DNA from: RFTU01 sp049423145
Lineage (GTDB): Bacteria > Pseudomonadota > Gammaproteobacteria > Burkholderiales > Burkholderiaceae_C
Length of the DNA stretch: 64,000 nucleotides
Direction of reading: 5' to 3'
Assembly (NCBI GenBank): GCA_049423145.1
Contig: JBMSQF010000002.1
Coordinates: forward strand, 1 to 64,000
Position 1 is the first letter of the stretch; the number at the start of each line of letters is the position of its first letter. The position numbers were made by a program, and so were the translations under genes. Below are positions 47,879 to 60,331 of the stretch, piece by piece. The notes under the pieces are model-generated. The model saw only the letters and a list, made by a program, of their open reading frames with translations, ran no database searches and had not been told where the DNA came from.

Positions 47879-49231
47879 ATGAATCAATCAGCAAGCATGG
47901 GGCTCACCCGCACCGGCGGTCACAACGTGGTGGTCGTGGGCACCCAGTGGGGCGACGAAGGCAAGGGCAAGGTGGTCGATTGGCTGACCGACCATGCCCA
48001 GGGCGTGGTGCGGTTCCAGGGTGGGCACAACGCCGGCCACACGCTGGTGATCAAAGGTATCAAGACGGCCTTGCAGCTCATCCCCAGCGGCATCATGCGC
48101 GAGGGCGTGAAGTGCTACATCGGCAACGGCGTGGTGGTGGACCCTTCCCACCTCCTGTCGGAAATCGAGCGCCTGGAGCGGATCGGATTGGACGTCCGCT
48201 CTCGTTTGTACATCAGTGAATCCTGTCCCCTGATCCTGCCCTTCCACGTGGAAGTGGACAAGGCGCGTGAAGCGCTGCGCGAGTCCAGCGGAGCGGGCAA
48301 GATCGGGACGACCGGCAAGGGCATCGGCCCCGCTTATGAAGACAAGGTGGCCCGCCGCGCCCTGCGCGTGCAAGACCTCAAGCACCCCCGCCGATTCGAG
48401 GCCAAGCTGCGGGAGCTTCTGGCCCTCCACAACACGGCCTTGCAGGGTTTCCTGGGCGCCCAACCCCTGGCCTTCGAGCCCATCTTCGATCAGGCCATGG
48501 CCATGGGTGAGCAACTGCGGCCCATGATGGCCGATGTCGGCTACCTCATCCACCAGGCCTGCCAAAGCGGGCACAACATCCTGTTCGAAGGTGCCCAGGG
48601 CACGCTGCTGGATATCGACCACGGCACCTACCCCTTCGTGACCTCGAGCAACTGCGTGGCCGGTAACGCCGCGGCCGGCTCGGGCGTGGGGCCAGACCGG
48701 CTGCACTACATCCTGGGGATCACCAAGGCCTATACGACACGCGTGGGTTCGGGGCCGTTCCCCACCGAACTCGATATCGAGGACCCGAAGTCCGTGGGAC
48801 ACCATCTGTCCACCGTCGGGCAGGAGCGCGGCACGGTGACCGGCCGGGCGCGGCGCTGCGGTTGGCTCGATGCTGCCGCCCTCAAGCGATCCATCATCAT
48901 CAACGGCGTTTCGGGACTGTGCATCACCAAGCTGGATGTGTTGGACGGCCTGCCCGAGATCCAGGTGTGCACCGGCTACCGGCTCGACGGCCGCACGCTG
49001 GACATCCTGCCGCTCGATGCCGATGAAATCGCCGCCTGCCAACCCATCTATGAATCCTGGCCCGGCTGGAGCGGTTCAACGGCCGGACTGACGCAGTGGG
49101 ACCAACTACCGGCCCAGGCGCGCGCCTACCTGGAGCGGGTGCAGGCGGTGATCGGCGCGCCCATCGACATGGTCTCCACCGGTCCAGACCGCGACCACAC
49201 TATCCTGCTGCGCCACCCCTTCGCCCGCTGA
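47879..49231 (+). CDS. purA: Adenylosuccinate synthetase
   Basis: Makes adenylosuccinate from IMP, aspartate and GTP. The 450-residue protein has the P-loop GTQWGDEGKGKVVDWL, HNAGHTLV, GTTGKGIGPAYEDK and the C-terminal GPDRDHTI. The ATG at 47879 adds about 14 residues before the conserved core, which is normal for this group. Confidence 0.97.
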   Translation: MNQSASMGLTRTGGHNVVVVGTQWGDEGKGKVVDWLTDHAQGVVRFQGGHNAGHTLVIKGIKTALQLIPSGIMREGVKCYIGNGVVVDPSHLLSEIERLERIGLDVRSRLYISESCPLILPFHVEVDKAREALRESSGAGKIGTTGKGIGPAYEDKVARRALRVQDLKHPRRFEAKLRELLALHNTALQGFLGAQPLAFEPIFDQAMAMGEQLRPMMADVGYLIHQACQSGHNILFEGAQGTLLDIDHGTYPFVTSSNCVAGNAAAGSGVGPDRLHYILGITKAYTTRVGSGPFPTELDIEDPKSVGHHLSTVGQERGTVTGRARRCGWLDAAALKRSIIINGVSGLCITKLDVLDGLPEIQVCTGYRLDGRTLDILPLDADEIAACQPIYESWPGWSGSTAGLTQWDQLPAQARAYLERVQAVIGAPIDMVSTGPDRDHTILLRHPFAR

Positions 49232-49287
49232 TCCGGACATGCGTAAACTCGCCCTCTTCCCCGCCTGACCCGCAAGGAACCCGCGCG

Positions 49288-49809
49288 ATGCTCACCGATG
49301 ACGGTAAACACCTGTATGTCTCCTGGGACGCCTACCACCGCCTGATCGAGAAGTTGGCGATCCAAGTGTGGGAGTCGGGCTGGGAATTCGACCAGATCCT
49401 CTGCCTGGCCCGTGGGGGCATGCGGCCGGGAGATGTGCTCTCGAGGGTCTTCGACAAGCCACTGGCCATCATGTCCACGAGCTCCTACCGGGCTGAAGCC
49501 GGCACCATCCAGGGCCGTCTGGACCTCGCGCGCTACATCACCATGCCACAGGGCGAACTCGCGGGCAGGGTGCTGCTCGTGGACGATCTGGCCGACTCCG
49601 GCATCACGCTGCGCGCGGTGGTCGAACGGCTGCGCTCCATGCCGGCCATCACGGAATTGAGATCGGCCGTGATTTGGACCAAGGCCGTTTCCAGCTACGA
49701 GCCTGACTACACCGTCGAGCGTTTGCCCACGAGCCCATGGATCCACCAGCCCTTCGAGGATTACGACGGGCTGCGCCCCCACACGCTGCAGGAACGGCTG
49801 GGCTCCTGA
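49288..49809 (+). CDS. Phosphoribosyltransferase
   Basis: A 173-residue type I phosphoribosyltransferase-fold protein. LLVDDLADSGITL is the PRPP-binding motif and LARGGMRPGDVLSR the pyrophosphate loop. The purine-related base it uses is unclear; close relatives are annotated as hypoxanthine/xanthine-guanine type. AAGGA precedes the ATG at 49288 by 9 nt. It follows purA by 56 bp, suggesting a purine salvage role. Confidence 0.85.
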   Translation: MLTDDGKHLYVSWDAYHRLIEKLAIQVWESGWEFDQILCLARGGMRPGDVLSRVFDKPLAIMSTSSYRAEAGTIQGRLDLARYITMPQGELAGRVLLVDDLADSGITLRAVVERLRSMPAITELRSAVIWTKAVSSYEPDYTVERLPTSPWIHQPFEDYDGLRPHTLQERLGS

Positions 49810-49829
49810 CCGGGCCGCCGAAAGGGGGC

Positions 49830-52403
49830 TTAGCGCTGGGGCGGCCGGATCGTCAAGGCGCCCTGTTCCCGGCCCATTGCCTCACTGGCAGCCCAAACGG
49901 GCACGCCTCGGCCCTGGGCCCAATCCCGCAGCCATCCACCATAGTTCGTGCGCCATGGCAGGCCGCTTTGGCCGGAGCTGTGGATGAAGCGCGAGCGGTT
50001 CCGGTCGGCCAGGTCGTAGACCGCCTTCAGGCTGGGCCCATGGGTGGACCGGTAGCGCTGATCGGCCGGCCCCCCCAAACCAACCCGCATGGCATGGACC
50101 GTGTAGGTGTCGCCGCCCATGGGCAGGCGCAGCGTGAACCAGCGGTCCAGTGGCTTGACCTTCGAGAAGGGCCGGTGCTCGGCCACCATGGGGTGCAGCG
50201 CATCCCAGCGCCAGGTGGCAATGTCCGGACCCAGGCGTGATGACAGTTCATCCAGCGCAGTTCCCAAGGCCCGGTTGATCTGGTCTTGGCAGGTCTCGGC
50301 CACCGCAGTGGACGGATCATCACACCACCACGGATCCTGCCGCTCCAGCGCACCCAGGAGGGCATCGTGGAACGTGCGCTGGGCGAAGAATCGATCGAAG
50401 CGCTCGAGACCCACGCGTGGGGCGAACAACTGGATGCTCATGGCCCGCTGCCAGGCCCACAGCAGTGCGGGTGCCGCCGAGTGGCCGCGCATCGTGCCAT
50501 CGAAGTCGGCCAGTAGGCTTTGTGCCGCCGCCGCCAAGCGATGCGTGGACTGTGCCTGACGGACCCAGGGAAGCAGCGCTCGCGCTGCCAGCGAGACCTC
50601 GTCCTGCTGGAGCTCGGTCAGGTCTTCAGCGCTGTGGCGCGGCCGCGATCGCAGCACCTCCTCGATTCGGAGTTGGCGATAGGGCAGGGACCAGTCGCTT
50701 CCCAGGTAGTGCGGGTACTCATCGTCATGAATGCGGTGGTTGGCCGTAGCGATCCATCCTTGTTCGGGGTTCAGCACGCGCGGTGTCTGGTGTGCCGGTA
50801 CCCATCCCACCCAGTCATAGCGTGTTTCCCAGCCGGGGGATGGCGCCAGCCCCATCAGGTCGTTATCGGGACGCCGCACCGGAACGCGGCCTGCCGCGAC
50901 CAGACCGATCCGACCCTCACGGTCGGCCACCGCCATGTTCTGCATCGGTGCCGTCCAGCGCTGTGAGGCCCGTATGAAGTCGGGAACCGTTTTCGCCTGT
51001 GCCAGGGACAGGCCTGCGGCGATCAGGTCCACATCCTCGTCGAGTGCCGTCCACCGCAAGGCCAGCACATGTTCTCCGAGGTCCAGACCTTTGAGCGTGC
51101 CCGCATCCGAGATGACCGGCCCGTGCCGCGTGCGGCGCAGCGTGAGTCGGTGTTCCGCACCTCCCTTGACCCGAATCACCTCTTCGTGCGTTTCGAAAGC
51201 AGCCGTGCCGCTCGGGGTGCGGTAGCGTGTGGGGTCGCTGGGATCCACCGCCTCGATGTAGAGGTCTTGGACATCGGGACCGGTATTGGTAAAGCCCCAG
51301 GCCAGATCGGCGGTCTGCCCCAGTACCACCAGGGGCACGCCGGGTAGCGTCGCGCCTGCCACTTCCAGGCCGGGTGCCGTGATGCGGGCGAAATACCAGA
51401 GCGCTGGCGTGCTCAGGCCCAAGTGGGGGTCATTGGCCAGCAAGGGCGCGCCGGTGGTGCTGCGTGGGCCGTCGACCACCCAGTTGTTCGATCCGCTGCC
51501 TTCGATACCCGACGGTGGCGCCGCGTCCAGGATCTGCTGCCAGGCGGCATCCTGTGCGTCAGCGGTGCGGGTCTCGCCGCGACCCACCAGGCCCAATTCG
51601 CGGTAGAGCGCCGGAAAGTCGCGTGTTTCAGGGTATTCGTCACCCGGGTAGGGCGGCAACAATTCCTCGATGCGTGGCTGGTCGAGCACGGCGCTCAAGC
51701 GCATGCGCATCATCTCGGTGGTCCAGTTGCCACCCAGGTCCCAGGCCATCATCAGACTCCAGGACAGGCTGTCCACGGGTGTCCAGGGTTCGGGCCTGAC
51801 ACCCAGGATCAGGAACTCCGGTGGCCACACACGCGTGCGCGCCACGGCTTCGTTCACACCAGCCGCATAGGCACTGAGCAGCTCACGACTTTGCTCGCCC
51901 AGGCGCTCCCACTGCGATTGCGCTGCGCGGCGGATACCCAGGGCGCGAAGGAACCGGTCGTTGTCCAACGCGGCCTCTCCGAAGACTTCGGCCAGTCGAC
52001 CCGCGCCGATCCGGCGGTGCGTTTCCATTTGCCACAAGCGGTCCTGTGCGTGCGCGAAGCCCAATGCATAAGCGGCGTCTGGAATCGACTGCGCGGAAAT
52101 GCTGGGGATGCCATGGCGGTCGCGTGCAATCGTCACAGCTGCCCGCAGTCGGTAAGGTGATTCCCCGTGCCCGCTCGCTTGGACAGGTGAGTCCGACAGC
52201 GTGATCTGACCGTCTACCGTTGGCTCGGCTGCCTTCATCAAGGCCAACACACCGAGGGCCAGTGTCAGTGGCACACCGATGAAGAGGCCCAGCGTCCACT
52301 TCAGCCATCCGCGCCGCTTGCGGACGGGATCTGGGGGCCCGCCTGAGCGAGCGCTGTGTCCTTCGCCGGTCGGATTCTGCTGGTGTGCGGCCTCGTTGAT
52401 CAT
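49830..52403 (-). CDS. Penicillin-amidase-family Ntn hydrolase
   Basis: Peptidase S45 family (penicillin acylase, cephalosporin acylase and quorum-signal acylase relatives). The 857-residue precursor has an N-terminal membrane anchor (about residues 34-56), an alpha-chain region including RDRHGIPSISAQSIPDAAYA and the self-cleavage site EGSGSNNWVV, where Ser305 becomes the nucleophile of the beta chain. Beta-chain elements include LLANDPHLGLSTPALWY. It is probably periplasmic. The natural substrate cannot be predicted. The ATG at 52403 is taken over a GTG 7 codons earlier; neither has a strong ribosome-binding site. Confidence 0.88.
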   Translation of the reverse strand: MINEAAHQQNPTGEGHSARSGGPPDPVRKRRGWLKWTLGLFIGVPLTLALGVLALMKAAEPTVDGQITLSDSPVQASGHGESPYRLRAAVTIARDRHGIPSISAQSIPDAAYALGFAHAQDRLWQMETHRRIGAGRLAEVFGEAALDNDRFLRALGIRRAAQSQWERLGEQSRELLSAYAAGVNEAVARTRVWPPEFLILGVRPEPWTPVDSLSWSLMMAWDLGGNWTTEMMRMRLSAVLDQPRIEELLPPYPGDEYPETRDFPALYRELGLVGRGETRTADAQDAAWQQILDAAPPSGIEGSGSNNWVVDGPRSTTGAPLLANDPHLGLSTPALWYFARITAPGLEVAGATLPGVPLVVLGQTADLAWGFTNTGPDVQDLYIEAVDPSDPTRYRTPSGTAAFETHEEVIRVKGGAEHRLTLRRTRHGPVISDAGTLKGLDLGEHVLALRWTALDEDVDLIAAGLSLAQAKTVPDFIRASQRWTAPMQNMAVADREGRIGLVAAGRVPVRRPDNDLMGLAPSPGWETRYDWVGWVPAHQTPRVLNPEQGWIATANHRIHDDEYPHYLGSDWSLPYRQLRIEEVLRSRPRHSAEDLTELQQDEVSLAARALLPWVRQAQSTHRLAAAAQSLLADFDGTMRGHSAAPALLWAWQRAMSIQLFAPRVGLERFDRFFAQRTFHDALLGALERQDPWWCDDPSTAVAETCQDQINRALGTALDELSSRLGPDIATWRWDALHPMVAEHRPFSKVKPLDRWFTLRLPMGGDTYTVHAMRVGLGGPADQRYRSTHGPSLKAVYDLADRNRSRFIHSSGQSGLPWRTNYGGWLRDWAQGRGVPVWAASEAMGREQGALTIRPPQR

Positions 52404-52531
52404 GACCCCGGATTGTGCGCGCACAAATCCCCGGCTTCATCAACCTGCGCTGAGCGGCTCGAAATCCATTGTCCGGTCATCTGCCGCTTCACCGATTGGG
52501 GCAGAATCGGCCCATGCCGTGCGCAGCCAAC

Positions 52532-52565
52532 AAAAAAGCCTTCACTGAAGAACAGATGAAGGCTT
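52532..52565 (-). terminator. Intrinsic terminator of tRNA-Leu(CAG)
   Basis: On the minus strand AAGCCTTCA (52565-52557) pairs perfectly with TGAAGGCTT (52544-52536) and is followed by TTTT. It lies 75 nt past the 3' end of the tRNA. Confidence 0.88.
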
Positions 52566-52639
52566 GCTGTTGGGGACCATCGCAACGGCCCGAGCTCATT
52601 TCGATGGCCTGTAGCGTTTCGTCGCGACTGCGTCACCGT

Positions 52640-52724
<85 letters not shown>

Positions 52725-52825
52725 CCGTATTGGGTAACGCTTCACGCGAAAACTGAAAGTCTATCATCAAAAACTCCAAGAAAACAAGTCCAACGACGGG
52801 CCTCCTGCAGGAGCTCGAGGGCACG

Positions 52826-55333
52826 GTGCAAGGGCATCGTGACGGCCACGGTTTCCTCATTCCCGACGAGGGTGGTGCCGACATCTACCTGGCCGCGCAG
52901 GAGATGCGCGCCGTGCTACACGGTGACCGACTGCGCGTGCGGGTGGTGGGCACCGACCGCCGCGGGCGTCCCGAGGGTCGCATCGTCGACATCCTAGAGC
53001 GGCCTCGCCGCCCCATCATCGGACGCCTGCTGCAAGAGAGCGGCGTGTGGGTGGTTGCACCGGAAGACCGGCGCTATGGGCAGGACATCCTCATTCCGAA
53101 AAACGGCATCGCCAACGCAAAAGCGGGACAGGTGGTGGCCTTGGAGCTCACCGAAGCACCCTCGATGTACACCCAGCCCAGCGGTCGGGTCACCGAAGTG
53201 CTCGGTGAAATTGACGACCCCGGCATGGAGATCGAGATCGCGGTGCGCAAGTATGAAGTACCGCACCGCTTCAGCCCAGAGGCCGTTGCGCAGGCGGCGG
53301 GTCTGCCGGACAAGATCCGGCCGGTGGACCGTCGACACCGAGTAGACCTCACCGATGTTCCGCTGGTCACGATTGATGGTGAAGACGCGCGCGACTTCGA
53401 CGATGCCGTCTATTGCGAACCCCTTGCCTTCGGCAAGGGCCGCAATGCTTTCAAGGGCTGGCGTCTGGTGGTGGCCATTGCTGACGTGAGCCACTACGTC
53501 AAGCCTGGCGAGGCGCTGGATGTCGACGCGTATGAGCGGGCGACATCGGTGTACTTTCCGCGGCGGGTGATCCCGATGCTGCCAGAGAAGATCTCCAATG
53601 GCTTGTGCTCCCTCAACCCGCTGGAGGATCGCCTGTCGATGGTGTGCGACATGCTCGTCAGCGAAGAGGGCGAGGTCACGGGCTACCAATTCTTTCCCGC
53701 GGTCATCTGCTCGCATGCCCGCCTGACCTACACCGAGGTTGGTGCGGCCCTGACCAACACCCGCGGGCCTGAGGCGGCTCGACTATCCGCTCTTTTGCCG
53801 CACCTGTTGCACCTGCATGAGGTGTACCGCGCTCTGCTGCGCCAGCGCTCACGGCGTGGCGCCATCGACTTCGACTCCACCGAGACACAGATCGTCTGCG
53901 ACGAGAACGGTCGCATTGAGAGGATCGTCCCGCGCACGCGCAACGAGGCCCATCGTCTGATTGAAGAGGCCATGCTGGCCGCCAATGTGTGCGCAGCCGA
54001 CTTCATCGAAAGTCACAGCCACCCGGCGCTGTTCCGCGTTCACGAGGGCCCGACACCGGAGAAGCGCATTGCGCTGCAGGCCTATCTGCGCGCGCTGGGG
54101 CTGGGTTTGGCGGTCAGTGACGAACCGCGACCTGCCGAGTTTCAGGCCATCTCCCAGGCCGTGCGGGAGCGGCCTGATGCCCAGCAGATTCAGACGATGT
54201 TGCTGCGATCGATGCAGCAGGCCATCTACACCGCTGTCAACAGCGGACACTTTGGCCTTGCCTATGAAGCCTATGCGCACTTCACCAGCCCGATACGCCG
54301 GTACCCGGACCTGCTGGTTCATCGGGTGATCAAAGCCATCCTGCAAGGCAAGCGCTATCACCTCGGGCCACTGCCCCAGGTGACCTCGGCGGCGACGTCC
54401 GGCGCTTACCGGCGGCCCGGCCGGGGAGCGGCAGGAACGGCTGCCGGCCGGCTTTCGGGGGACAAGCCTGGAGGAGCCTCACGATCCGCGACGGCCCGCC
54501 TCGGTGCGGCGCGCATGGTCATGCCCACCAAGCCGGGCAAGGCCGCCGCTGAGATGGCCGTATGGCAAACCGCCGGCGAGCATTGCTCGGCCAACGAACG
54601 GCGTGCTGATGAAGCCTCGCGTGATGTCGAAGCCTGGCTCAAGTGCCGCTACATGAGGGATCGTTTGGGCGAAGAGTTCGCCGGGACGGTGAGTGCGGCG
54701 ACATCGTTCGGGCTCTTCGTTCAGCTCGATGAGTTGTACGTGGAGGGCCTGGTGCACATCACCGAGCTCGGTGGTGAGTACTTCCGCTTCGATGAGGTCC
54801 GCCAGGAACTGCGTGGTGAGCGCACGGGCGTGCGCTACGCCGTGGGCTCTCGCGTGCGTGTGCAGGTCAGTCGGGTGGACCTGGATGGGCGGCGTATCGA
54901 CTTTCGCTTGGTCCGCGAGGCGCGCAGCGATGTTGGAAGAGCCGCCGCCACGCCGCAAGGTTCGAAACCCGTCACGGCCCGGCGCCTGTCGGCTCCCGAT
55001 GTCGGTGCTGGGGCAGAAGTCACCGCGGTCGACGAACTGCTCGGTCTGCAAATCACCGACCGAGAACTGCGCAAGGCCGCCCGCAAAGCCCGCGAAAGGG
55101 CGGTGGGCGGTGGCGCGGCGGCAAGCAAGGCCACCAAGGCCCGCCCATCCGGCAAGCGGGCTGGCGTGGCGGCCTCCAGTGCCCAGGGCGCCCCGGCCGT
55201 GAAGGGCCAGCGCGCCGCAAAGACGACTCGCGCGAAGAAAGACGCCAATCCCGGCGCTGGCGAGGCCGAGCGCCGGGGTGGTGGCGCGGGCCGCAAGTCG
55301 GCTCCTCGGAAGCTGTCCAAGAAGCGTGGGTGA
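52826..55333 (+). CDS. rnr: Ribonuclease R
   Basis: Processive 3'-5' exoribonuclease of the RNB family. The 835-residue protein has cold-shock-like domains at the N-terminus (GHRDGHGFLIPDEGG), the RNB catalytic motif DGEDARDFDD (184-193), VSHYVKPG and an S1 domain (about 613-690). Two regions are unusual: an insert of roughly 45 extra residues, low complexity and Arg/Gly/Ala-rich, at about 511-580 before ERRADEASRD, and a basic tail (about 735-835) ending in Lys/Arg repeats. No ATG, TTG or CTG suitable as a start exists between the upstream stop and GTG 52826 except a CTG at 52805; the GTG has GAGGG 4 nt upstream. Confidence 0.92.
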   Translation: MQGHRDGHGFLIPDEGGADIYLAAQEMRAVLHGDRLRVRVVGTDRRGRPEGRIVDILERPRRPIIGRLLQESGVWVVAPEDRRYGQDILIPKNGIANAKAGQVVALELTEAPSMYTQPSGRVTEVLGEIDDPGMEIEIAVRKYEVPHRFSPEAVAQAAGLPDKIRPVDRRHRVDLTDVPLVTIDGEDARDFDDAVYCEPLAFGKGRNAFKGWRLVVAIADVSHYVKPGEALDVDAYERATSVYFPRRVIPMLPEKISNGLCSLNPLEDRLSMVCDMLVSEEGEVTGYQFFPAVICSHARLTYTEVGAALTNTRGPEAARLSALLPHLLHLHEVYRALLRQRSRRGAIDFDSTETQIVCDENGRIERIVPRTRNEAHRLIEEAMLAANVCAADFIESHSHPALFRVHEGPTPEKRIALQAYLRALGLGLAVSDEPRPAEFQAISQAVRERPDAQQIQTMLLRSMQQAIYTAVNSGHFGLAYEAYAHFTSPIRRYPDLLVHRVIKAILQGKRYHLGPLPQVTSAATSGAYRRPGRGAAGTAAGRLSGDKPGGASRSATARLGAARMVMPTKPGKAAAEMAVWQTAGEHCSANERRADEASRDVEAWLKCRYMRDRLGEEFAGTVSAATSFGLFVQLDELYVEGLVHITELGGEYFRFDEVRQELRGERTGVRYAVGSRVRVQVSRVDLDGRRIDFRLVREARSDVGRAAATPQGSKPVTARRLSAPDVGAGAEVTAVDELLGLQITDRELRKAARKARERAVGGGAAASKATKARPSGKRAGVAASSAQGAPAVKGQRAAKTTRAKKDANPGAGEAERRGGGAGRKSAPRKLSKKRG

Positions 55334-55335
55334 AA

Positions 55336-55488
55336 GCCCGGCAAGCGCGGCCAGGGCACGGGGAGCCCGACCCTGCAGGGACGCCCTCCACCTCGGCGAG
55401 CCCGCCTGAACGGCGGTCTCCCGTCGGTTCCCGGGCTGAATGTCCCTGCAGGGTCGGGCTCCCCGCGCCCTGGCCGCGCTTGCCGGGC
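55336..55488. repeat. 47-bp-arm inverted repeat between rnr and gcvP
   Basis: Arm 1 (55336-55382) and arm 2 (55442-55488) are reverse complements over 47 nt with a single mismatch (A55358 opposite C55466). The 59-nt loop is also GC-rich. It starts 3 nt after the rnr stop and ends 29 nt before the gcvP stop. It would form a very stable hairpin in either transcript and a cruciform in DNA. A bidirectional terminator or 3' stability element is plausible; there is no T-run. Confidence 0.95.
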
Positions 55489-55516
55489 GCTCCGACCGCA
55501 AGCTAGGCCCGATGGC

Positions 55517-58414
<2,898 letters not shown>

Positions 58415-58438
58415 GGCGGTCTCGGGCGGGTGGGGGTG

Positions 58439-58813
58439 TCAGAGGGTCTTGAGCAGTTCGTCATAGGCCGTGCCGTCCATCAGGCCATCGAGTTCAGACG
58501 GGTTGGACAGTTTGACCTTGAAGAACCAGCCCGCGTCCAGTGGCGCGGAGTTCGCCAGGGAGGGGTCGTCACGCAAGGCCTCGTTGATGGCCACCACTTC
58601 ACCGCTGACCGGCATGTACACATCGGCTGCCGCCTTGACGCTTTCCACCACCCCGGCGACCTCGCCTTGGGCATAGGTCTTGCCGACTTCGGGCAGGTCC
58701 ACGAAGACGACGTCGCCCAGTGCATCCTGGGCGTGCACGGTGATGCCCACAACCGCGGCGGCGGTGTCGGCGGCATTGACCCATTCATGGTCGCTGGTGA
58801 ATTTGGTGCTCAT
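58439..58813 (-). CDS. gcvH: Glycine cleavage system H protein
   Basis: Lipoyl carrier between the P and T proteins. The 124-residue protein starts MSTKFTSDHEWV and has the lipoyl lysine Lys60 in VVESVKAAADVYMPVSGEV. Length and sequence are standard. In-frame sequence upstream of 58813 belongs to the 38-nt gap after gcvT. Confidence 0.96.
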   Translation of the reverse strand: MSTKFTSDHEWVNAADTAAAVVGITVHAQDALGDVVFVDLPEVGKTYAQGEVAGVVESVKAAADVYMPVSGEVVAINEALRDDPSLANSAPLDAGWFFKVKLSNPSELDGLMDGTAYDELLKTL

Positions 58814-58851
58814 GGATGTGCTCGTTGGGGCAAGGGGTGGATGGACGGGAA

Positions 58852-60000
58852 TCACCGCCTGTAGCGGTGCGGGGTGAAGGGCATGGCCGAGACCGTCATG
58901 GGCAGGCGCTTGCCACGGACATCGGCAAAGACCACGGTGCCGGGCGCAACGTGCGCGGCTTCCAGCAGGGCCATGGCCACGGGTTGGTTCACGGTGGGAC
59001 CGAGGGTGCCACTGGTGACGCGGCCCACCAGGCTACCTTGCGTGTCATGCAGCGCAGCGCCCTCGCGCACCGGTACCCGCTCCTGGCCCAAGAGGCCGAC
59101 GCGCTTGCGGCTGACGCCGTCGCTGAATTCGCGGCCGATACGGTCTGCCCCCGGATAGCCCCCGGCGCGCTCACCGCCGGGACGGCGCACCTTCTGAATC
59201 GCCCACTGCAGCCCCGCCTCGATGGGGCTCGTGTGGACATCAATGTCGTGTCCGTAGAGGCAAAGGCCGGCCTCCAAGCGCAGCGTGTCGCGCGCACCCA
59301 GGCCGATGGGCTGCACGCGCGGGTCGGCCAGCAGCACGCGGGCCAGGTGCTCGGCCGCTGCGGCCGGCACTGAAATCTCAAACCCATCTTCTCCGGTGTA
59401 GCCGCTGCGGGTGACGAAGCACGCAGCCCCGGCAAGGCTGAGGGCTCGGCCTTGCATGAACCGCAGCGCGGACACTGCCGGATTCAAGGCGGCCAGTGCA
59501 TCCACGGCTTGAGGCCCCTGCAGCGCCAGCAGCGCTTGGTCGGGAAGAGGGTTCACCTGGCAGCGCGACCCGATGCGGTCTCGCAAGTGGGCCAGATCGG
59601 CGTCCTTGCAGGCGGCATTGACGACGAGCAGGAGATCGCCGTAGCCCTCATGGGGCGCGGGACGCACGATCATGAGGTCATCCAGGATGCCACCCATTTC
59701 GTTGGTGAACACCGCATAGCGCTGTTGTCCAGGCTGGAGGCCCATCACATCGACGGGCACGAGCGATTCCAGTGCGGCGGCGGCTTGGGGGCCGTCCAGC
59801 CGGATCTGGCCCATGTGTGAAACATCGAACAGACCGGCGGCGCTGCGGGTGTGGCGATGTTCGGCCATGACGCCGGCCGGGTACTGCACGGGCATGTCAT
59901 AGCCCGCGAAAGGCACCATGCGCGCGCCCAAAGCACGGTGCAGCTGGTTCAGTGGGGTGGTCCGCAGCGCGGCTTGGGCAGTGGCGGTCTGGTCGGACAT
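58852..60000 (-). CDS. gcvT: Aminomethyltransferase, T protein of glycine cleavage
   Basis: Transfers the methylene group to tetrahydrofolate and releases ammonia. The 382-residue protein has RMVPFAGYDMPVQY, LFDVSHMGQIRLDG, SGYTGEDGFEI and PIEAGLQWAI, standard for GcvT. It begins at 60000, 89 nt after the glycine riboswitch, and heads gcvT-gcvH-gcvP. Confidence 0.96.
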   Translation of the reverse strand: MSDQTATAQAALRTTPLNQLHRALGARMVPFAGYDMPVQYPAGVMAEHRHTRSAAGLFDVSHMGQIRLDGPQAAAALESLVPVDVMGLQPGQQRYAVFTNEMGGILDDLMIVRPAPHEGYGDLLLVVNAACKDADLAHLRDRIGSRCQVNPLPDQALLALQGPQAVDALAALNPAVSALRFMQGRALSLAGAACFVTRSGYTGEDGFEISVPAAAAEHLARVLLADPRVQPIGLGARDTLRLEAGLCLYGHDIDVHTSPIEAGLQWAIQKVRRPGGERAGGYPGADRIGREFSDGVSRKRVGLLGQERVPVREGAALHDTQGSLVGRVTSGTLGPTVNQPVAMALLEAAHVAPGTVVFADVRGKRLPMTVSAMPFTPHRYRR

Positions 60001-60089
60001 GGCGGGCCTTCGGTGGCCGGGATGCTGATGCACCCACAGGGCTCGTGATTCGCGCGACCGCAGCTGTTCCACTGCCGGTCGTGCACCGG

Positions 60090-60295
60090 GCCCCCACTGT
60101 CCGCTTTACCTGAGAGATTCGGGGTGCCGCATCAGTTGATCGGTGCCCCTTGCCCCTTCGGTGGGCGCGCTCCGGGCGGTGTTGCCGCCGTGACGCGCCT
60201 CTCTCCAGCGAGGAGGAAAGTCAGTCCTGGGTACCTGAGCGTTCGAACCAGAGCTCTGCGCCTTCGGTGGCTGGCCAAGACCAGCTCTCTCCTGA
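60090..60295 (-). promoter_or_regulatory. Tandem glycine riboswitch
   Basis: On the minus strand two glycine aptamers follow each other. Aptamer 1 (60295-60221) has GGAGAGAGC, CACCGAAGGCGCAGAG and CGCTCAGG. Aptamer 2 (60207-60090) has GGAGAGAGGCGC, CACCGAAGGGGCAAGG, TCTCTCAGGTAAAG and GGACAGTGGGGG. These are the diagnostic conserved stretches. They sit in the leader of gcvT; in this context glycine binding normally turns on expression. This riboswitch, its flanks and a short promoter region fill the 331-bp gap 60001-60331; TACACT (60308-60303) is a possible -10 box. Confidence 0.95.
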
Positions 60296-60331
60296 CGGCA
60301 TCAGTGTATCAGCCGGCGCTAAGATGAGCCG

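Noticed and set aside
52762..52767. TATCAT as a promoter for rnr
   Set aside because: The hexamer is plausible as a -10, but the best -35 (TTCACG) is only 15 bp away, so I do not list it as a feature.
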